A stretch of 64,000 nucleotides of DNA, from NCBI GenBank assembly GCA_024114885.1, contig CP099419.1, positions 1,054,001 to 1,118,000 of the forward strand, given 5' to 3'. Under the pieces are notes generated by a model that ran no database searches, was not told the DNA's origin, and saw only the letters and a list, made by a program, of their open reading frames with translations. Of this stretch, positions 58,170-64,000 are shown in pieces. Positions within the stretch are counted from its first letter, which is position 1. Each line of letters starts with the position of its first letter. This DNA is from Septoria linicola. Taxonomy: Eukaryota > Ascomycota > Dothideomycetes > Mycosphaerellales > Mycosphaerellaceae. The translations under genes were made by a program, and so were the position numbers.

Positions 58170-58977
58170 TATAGCAAAGCGCAGGTGTAAGCAGAGCTAT
58201 GTATGCTATGTATTGCCGTTCTGACACGCTTGTCGTGACAGCATACCTGCAGCTGATGTACATCAATGAGGAGCTTAACCCCGAGCTTCCGTATGGCATC
58301 ATGGCGGCCGAGGTCATGGTATTTTCGCTATCGTGAGCATTGTCGTCGTGCTTCGTTGTCCGTCGGCCGCCCAACTCTGTGCATTATTGTGCTGCGTGTT
58401 GCTCGACAACAGTGTCAGCCACCGCAAGCCAATGCGAATCAGATCAGGATTGACCAGGAACCCGGTTCACGCCAGGCCACGTGAGACGTTTGCGATGGCA
58501 GAACAAGGATCAACATATTGCCACCACTCTCTACAGACGACGCTCATAAGGACGTTGGTCTTCAGGAACAGCACAGTCTGCTTCGCGACATGGTCCATTG
58601 CCTCGTTGCCCTCAGGGCTGTGATCAAGACAGATCTAAGCAATAAAATCTGGATGATGGAAGACAGAATTAGACAGGGCTCGGAACCTAACTAGCGGTTG
58701 CTCTGGACAACGACCCATGTTGGTTTTGGCGCGAGTTTCAGCCTGCACCAACATGTAGCTGTCTGAACGTCACAAAGCCTTAAACCACGGGCTGCCAAAC
58801 CCACAATCCGCACCGCGCACTTGGGAGGACCGAGAGACCAGTCGCTAACTGACTGTCCACAGAATTGTTACTGGACTTCAGTTGACGTTGAGCACGACTT
58901 GCACGACTTCACTTCGCGACTCTCCTTACACCTCCATGGTGACAAACTTTGTAAACACGCATTGAGCAGCACTCAGC
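58170..58977. other. Divergent promoter region, MDR gene and kinesin
   Basis: About 800 bp between divergent genes. No other gene recognised. Confidence 0.45.
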
Positions 58978-61900
58978 ATGGCCGTCGCGCTGCCAGTTGA
59001 TGGCGCGTCGAGCATCAATGTGACGATCCGAGTACGACCTTTCACTATCCAGGAGGCAGCGCAACTACAACGAAATGATGATGGCCCTCTTTTCCTCGGC
59101 GATGGCTCGATGGCCGCAGTGCCAAAGCCTCGAGCAGGTGGGAAGGGAATACGTCCAGTGATCAAAGTCATGGACGAGAAGTGCTTGTATGTCGATACAA
59201 GAGCCTGCAAAGCAGTTCACTAACTTCTCCACAGAGTTTTTGATCCTCCCGAAGAGCATGCTGTGCAGCGCTTCGGGCGGGCTATTCTGCCGCAAGGAAA
59301 GCGCTCCAAGGACCAAACATTCGCATTCGACCGAGTCTTCGACGAACACACTACGCAATGCGACGTCTATTCTGCCACCACACAACCTCTTCTGGACCAG
59401 GTTCTGGACGGCTACAACGCGACTGTATTTGCATATGGCGCAACTGGTTGCGGAAAGACGCATACCATCACGGGAACTGTCCAGTCCCCTGGTATCATTT
59501 TTATGACCATGCAAGAGCTTTTTGAGCGAGTTCAGGAATTACGAGAGACGAAAGAGGTGGAAGTGACACTCTCCTACCTCGAGATTTACAACGAGACCAT
59601 TCGTGATCTGCTTGCACCACCAGGGTCAAGCGGTAAGCAGGGGCTCATGCTACGCGAGGACTCCCATCAGGCTGTGTCGGTAGCTGGGCTTACATCTCAC
59701 AAGCCACAGTCTGTTGCAGAAGTCATGGACATGGTCATTCAAGGCAATTCTCAGCGCACACAATCACCAACAGAAGCGAACGCGACTTCCTCCCGATCGC
59801 ACGCGGTGCTGCAGGTAAATCTTGCTCTCAAAGACCGCGATGCCGCAGTCAATGAGCCGGTCACCTTCGCAACTCTCTCGATCATCGACTTGGCAGGTTC
59901 AGAACGCGCATCAGCTACCAAGAACAGAGGAGAAAGGTTACTCGAAGGCGCCAACATCAACAAGTCGCTTCTCGCTCTCGGATCATGCATCAACGCACTA
60001 TGCGACCCGAGGAAGAAGAACCACGTACCATACCGGAATTCCAAACTGACGCGCCTGCTCAAATTCAGTTTGGGCGGGAATTGTCGAACGGTCATGATCG
60101 TCTGTGTTTCACCCAGCAGCGCGCATTTCGACGAGACACAGAATACGCTGAGATATGCCAATCGGGCGAAGAACATTCAGACCAAGAGCGTGCGGAATGT
60201 GTATAATGTGGACCGACACGTGAAAGACTATCTCAAGAAGATTGATGAACAGATGGTGCTGATAAAGGAGCTCCAAGCGCAACTCAAAGACTACGAGAAA
60301 CAAGCATTCTCGAAATTCAAGAAAGCAGAGGCGAAGCTGGATGGCGTTCTCAAGGACAGCATCGAGCGCGTACGGCTTGCATTTGAGCACTCGGCTTCGG
60401 AGCGAAAGGAACGAATTGCCACAACTTGCAGGCTGCGTCAGACCGAGCGTCGTATTGCTGCCATCAGCGGCTGGGTGGGAGCCTTTGATCAAGTCTGCGA
60501 GACACGAGAAGACGAGGAACCTGCACCTGCCATGGTTACGATGAGGAAGACTGCGACCGGGATCTTGGCCGAGCTCGAACACAGCAGACAGCATCACCAC
60601 CAGAAGTTGAGCAAGAATAATTGGACCCGAGCGATCGACACGGCACTTCAGGACGGCCTTCGTCAGCTGGAAAGCAATGATAGTTTCACTGCAGACTGTG
60701 CTGAGGCGTCGAGCTTGTTGAAAGAAGTGGAGTTATTGAAGAATCGTGCCGATATCGAGATGAACACGGTTGTCCTGGAGGCCGAAAAGACTGCCGAATC
60801 AGGTTTGATGAATGTTATGCTCACCACGCAATTCGAGACTATCGCCATAATTAGCCAGCTCACGCAAATGAGTGACGAAGATGCGATGCAGGCAGGTCGT
60901 GAGATTATGGGCAAGCTGCTACAAGCCTGCACAGATTCTGTTGGGCAAGTCATTAAGCCTGATGGTGGTCTTCAAATCACCGCAGCTGTTGCACCAAGTC
61001 GATCGGGCACACCAAGAAAGCAGAAGTCATTGATTGCACCTTCACCGATGAAGAACAAAATCCGACACTCAGTGGCAGGTCGTGCCTCCCTGTCTTCACA
61101 ACCACGGCCATCCTTATCAGCGCCCTCCCTGTCCGCGGTGCCAGCGCACGTCACCGATGAGGTATATGCATCATCATCTTCGTCACACGAAGGCTCAAGC
61201 CCTGCTCGTGATACTACTGCGAGTCCCAGAAGACACGTCAGGAAGCTCGGCGGCATGGCACGGAAAGGAGTCGCCTTCGGTGCCGGAACCCCCAAGAGGA
61301 GATCCCCACAGAAGAAGCGTGTTGTAAGATGGAGGGACGAAGGTGCCGAAGATGGTTCGACCCCAGGTGCGCTGGTGGAATTTCAGCCCACGCCTCAGGT
61401 CCCAGCTCCGACTCCTTCGACTTTCAATAACGACGACAGTGTGACGATCGAACCACCCAAGTTCTCCGAGCTTGTTGCAGACGGTACTGAGCCAGGGTCT
61501 AGCCCACTGCCCGCACCTCCTGTACCACAAAGCGAGATCCGCAAAACGCCAGCTGGTACAGGCCGATTCGCTATTGGCGCCCTGACGAAGGGCAACAAGA
61601 CAGGCTCCGATTCTCCAACAATGATGCCTCCACCGCCCACATTCTCGCTAGGTGCGAACTCATTTTCTAGTGATGAAGAGTCAAGCCCTCTACGAGAACT
61701 CGGCAACCGAGCGCCTCATAGTTCGCTGCGTTCCGTCACGAATCCCTCTGACCACAGCGACGCATCGTTTTCTGCTGGATCTGATGTGGACCAGTCTTTG
61801 ATGGACCGCGAGTCTTCCCAACGAATTCGCGCCGCCATGGCGAAGAAGAAGCGATCATCCATGAGCAGTCGTCATTCCATTGGCGGCAATGCCTCGCGTC

Positions 61901-62247
61901 AGCGTGCCAGCGATCGTGCGCATCGAAGACGTAGTCCTACCACAGCTCAATTTGCTGTTGGCTCGCCGCCCTTGGACACTTCATTCTCAGCATCACACGC
62001 CCGACGTATTGGCGTCGCACGCGAATCTTCTGGCCATAGCACTGTTCTGTCACCCCGCACCGGGTCAGTCGTCAAGAACAATGGTCCAGCGGCTGCACGA
62101 GCAGCACCAGGTCTTCGCGTACGACAGAGCATGATCGACATGAACACGCCTCGAGAAACACCAACTGAACCGAATGGCCGTCCTCATTCCCGTGTTAGTA
62201 GCATCGTTCCAGGAAGTGCAGGAGGCTCGAAGCCTGTTTGGCGTTAG
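58978..62247 (+). CDS. KIP3: Kinesin-8 motor protein (Kip3/KipB type)
   Basis: A plus-end-directed kinesin that shortens microtubules and helps position the spindle. Exons are 58978-59186 and 59235-62247, with a 48-nt intron (GTATGT...CACAG) joining KCL to VFDPPEEH; product 1073 residues. The motor domain is at the N terminus (about 12-400): NVTIRVRPF, then P-loop GATGCGKTHT (about 139), switch I NATSSRSH (about 252) and switch II DLAGSE (about 288), followed by the neck NRAKNIQTKSVRNVYNVDRH typical of kinesin-8. A coiled coil follows (about 345-380). The C-terminal ~450 residues are Ser/Pro/Arg rich and basic, with several likely phosphorylation sites, and probably give the extra microtubule contact of this class. 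The first-exon ATG MAVALPVDG is well supported. Confidence 0.94.
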
Positions 62248-62683
62248 AGAAGCAAGGCTCGCTTCGCAAAATCCAAGTGAAAAGTACGACACTCGTCCTC
62301 CACGATTTGGTAGGCGATGAATGTGTCGCAGGAGTGGTCGAGGGAAGGAACCACAGGCCAGCCGTTTCGCGGGCTCAATGCGTGTTCGAGGAGCCGCCAG
62401 TAGCTTTGTGGCTGGCTGAGAGACACAGAGGACAATTTATTGGCGTTCATTGGTGCTTTCCTTTCCGTTGTAAGAAGCACGGGCTGAAGCGGCCTCGAAT
62501 ACGGCCGGACAGCTTTTGTCACTGTACGTGTAAAGCGTTGAAGCGCAGCATTGTCTTATTACAGGAGCGCGGGAAAGTTTGTCGTCTTTCTTGTCTCGTA
62601 GATTCTGTACTATACCACGACTGAATGACAGTTTGAATGATGCTGTCTGTATTTCTCGTCTCTCAATGGACGGCCTTTTTCGA
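62248..62683. other. Intergenic, kinesin 3' region
   Basis: It holds convergent 3' ends. Nothing else seen. Confidence 0.45.
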
Positions 62684-62914
62684 TCAGCTCGACTTCTTGG
62701 CTGCAGCTCGTTGTCGTCGCTGCAGGATTGAGTGGTCTAGGAACACGGAAGGTGTGCTTGATGAGTCGAACGCGATGGGTTTTTCTTGTTGGGCTTTCTT
62801 TTTGCTCTTCTTTGGCATCTCGAAGATCATTTCTCCTGCATGGATGGACTTTTGCTGTGTGCTTGCTTTGGGTGGTTGGAGGGTCAGCTTAGTGGCTTTC
62901 GTCGCTGTGGCCAT
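62684..62914 (-). CDS. Small lysine-rich hypothetical protein (76 aa)
   Basis: The frame opens with MATATKATKLTLQPPKA and closes with a TGA after RRQRAAAKKSS. Codon use follows the surrounding genes, with C-ending codons in most positions. A lysine patch (MPKKSKKKAQQEK) and a C-terminal Arg/Lys helix suggest nucleic-acid or nuclear contact; no domain recognised. It is convergent with the kinesin gene and divergent from the MFS gene. At this length it could also be a chance open frame, but the composition argues for a real gene. Confidence 0.5.
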   Translation of the reverse strand: MATATKATKLTLQPPKASTQQKSIHAGEMIFEMPKKSKKKAQQEKPIAFDSSSTPSVFLDHSILQRRQRAAAKKSS

Positions 62915-63330
62915 GATGATGATCGCAGATCCAGATGAGTCTCGAGCATAGACTGAGGTGCTTGTATGTCGCTACTCGTTGCTAACATGGCATGGTTGGA
63001 CTACGATGAGTCGGCAGAAGGTAGGAGCGTTCGGGCGAGGTTTTGCCAAGACGGAGTTCGAGACGGAGTCCGGTATCGCTTCATTCTGCAGTGTTGTTCT
63101 CTTGGAGGTCTAGCTCGACGCCCTGTCAGTGCATTCTCGTCGTGAATGTGGACGCCATGGCGCTCTTAGGTGTGTAGGATGAGATGTCATCTATGACTCC
63201 TAGACATGTGAAGATGGCGCGGTCCACGACGCATGTGGCAGGACTATTCGGACCACTTTCGCGGACAGACTTTGGGACTGGCATCAAGATTGAACAGCAC
63301 TCGAACCATCATTAAGTTGACAGCGTCAAC
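62915..63330. other. Divergent promoter, small protein and MFS gene
   Basis: About 416 bp; no further gene seen. Confidence 0.4.
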
Positions 63331-64000
63331 ATGGCAACACAAACAGCCGTGGAGCTGGATGTGCTCGACTACCCGGCACACCTCTCAAGCATTTCTACGT
63401 CGGTCTTACAAAACTCATTGGGAAGGTCGCTTGACGATTCAGACCCCTCAGTGTCAAGCCCACCACGATCTACCACCGATGTCGAAGCAGCATGCCTTAA
63501 TATCAACAAGTCGCGAGCCTGCTTAATCATCATCCAGCTCTCCGGAATCAACTTTGTATCCAGCTTCAGTAATGGTCTGCTTTCAATTGGACTCCCTACG
63601 ATAACCAAGGCCATCAACATTCCTCCGAATCTTTTACTGTGGCCTACCTCGGTCTTCTACCTTACTATGGGCTCATCTCTGCTCATTGCAGGCAGTGTAG
63701 CCGATGTTATAGGTCCGCGAAAGGTCTACCTAACCGGGACACTGCTAACTGCTGCCATGATCCTCGCTTCAGGCTTTGCAAAGGATGCAATCACTTTCAT
63801 CATGCTTCGAGCCGTGCAAGGTATCGCGAATGCTATGGTTGTTCCCACGGCCGTTTCGATTATTGCCAGTAACGTGGAGGAGGGCACCGTGCGCAACATT
63901 GGGTTCGCCTCTATATTCTTGTCCGAAACTCTAGGCTTTGCCATTGGAATGGTGCTGGGTGGTGTCCTCGTGAGTGGTCCTGGATATGAGGTCGGGTACT
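63331..64000 (+). CDS. MFS transporter, DHA2-type (3' end outside window)
   Basis: The frame from ATG 63331 (MATQTAVELDVLDYPAHLSS) is open to the window edge, 223 codons. After a ~65-residue cytosolic Ser/Pro-rich N terminus come about five membrane segments, including CLIIIQLSGINFVSSFSNGL, LLLWPTSVFYLTMGSSLLIA, VYLTGTLLTAAMILASGFA and FIMLRAVQGIANAMVVPTAV. Between the second and third segments, GSVADVIGPRKVYLTG matches MFS motif A (G-x-x-x-D-x-x-G-x-R/K). The layout suits a 14-TMS drug:H+ antiporter (DHA2) rather than a sugar porter. A proton-coupled exporter of small molecules is the likely role; the substrate cannot be told. No intron seen so far. Confidence 0.88.
   Translation, partial: MATQTAVELDVLDYPAHLSSISTSVLQNSLGRSLDDSDPSVSSPPRSTTDVEAACLNINKSRACLIIIQLSGINFVSSFSNGLLSIGLPTITKAINIPPNLLLWPTSVFYLTMGSSLLIAGSVADVIGPRKVYLTGTLLTAAMILASGFAKDAITFIMLRAVQGIANAMVVPTAVSIIASNVEEGTVRNIGFASIFLSETLGFAIGMVLGGVLVSGPGYEVGY

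Noticed and set aside
63331..64000. Possible secondary-metabolite cluster from the MDR reductase and MFS exporter
   Set aside because: No polyketide, peptide or terpene synthase is visible, and a kinesin gene lies between the two.

Overview
The window looks like nuclear DNA of a filamentous ascomycete, most likely a Dothideomycete of the Mycosphaerella type. The reasons are single-copy eukaryotic genes split by many introns of about 47-75 nt with GTATGT/GTAAGT donors, an AROM pentafunctional enzyme, a group III hybrid histidine kinase with six HAMP repeats, and repeat-derived DNA almost free of CpA and TpG, the mark of repeat-induced point mutation (RIP). The assignment below phylum level is inference from gene style. 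I saw no CRISPR array, rRNA or convincing tRNA gene.

Layout. 1-2.2 kb is a RIP-saturated transposon relic. 3.1-5.6 kb holds a divergent pair of ribosomal protein genes, mitochondrial uS15m and cytosolic uS2 (RPS0). 6.2-11.0 kb is ARO1 (shikimate pathway), broken by one missing G in its last domain. 11.7-12.9 kb is an unknown gene with an in-frame stop. 13.4-13.7 kb is a small UPF0390 gene. 14.1-16.2 kb is a bZIP regulator. 17.4-21.7 kb is the group III histidine kinase (Nik1/Os-1 type). 23.1-24.3 kb holds a broken 2EXR-like gene beside a RIP-altered 57-bp-arm hairpin. 24.7-28.4 kb carries a BAP31-like ER protein and tRNA dihydrouridine synthase DUS3, divergently arranged. 28.4-32.1 kb is gene-poor.

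The second half holds an Sfp1-type zinc-finger regulator (32.1-34.5 kb), an amidase (35.3-37.3 kb), a fungal conserved protein (38.1-39.0 kb), a WDR89-like WD40 protein (40.8-41.7 kb), an unknown basic protein (42.1-43.1 kb), an NTF2-like protein (43.6-44.2 kb), two head-to-head 2EXR/F-box-like paralogues (44.6-46.2 kb), the group VI histidine kinase SLN1 (47.6-51.2 kb), an unknown nuclear-type protein (51.7-52.4 kb), a membrane-anchored 2EXR-like protein (52.8-54.4 kb), a transcription-factor-like pseudogene (54.7-56.3 kb), an MDR oxidoreductase (57.0-58.2 kb), a kinesin-8 (59.0-62.2 kb), a small basic protein (62.7-62.9 kb) and the start of an MFS transporter (63.3 kb to the edge).

Functionally this is mostly housekeeping: translation, tRNA modification, amino-acid synthesis, microtubule control and stress signalling. 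Both osmosensing hybrid kinases that feed the HOG MAPK cascade (group III and group VI) lie within 34 kb. Most coding regions were rebuilt by hand from splice signals and frame agreement; exon limits are given in the entries.
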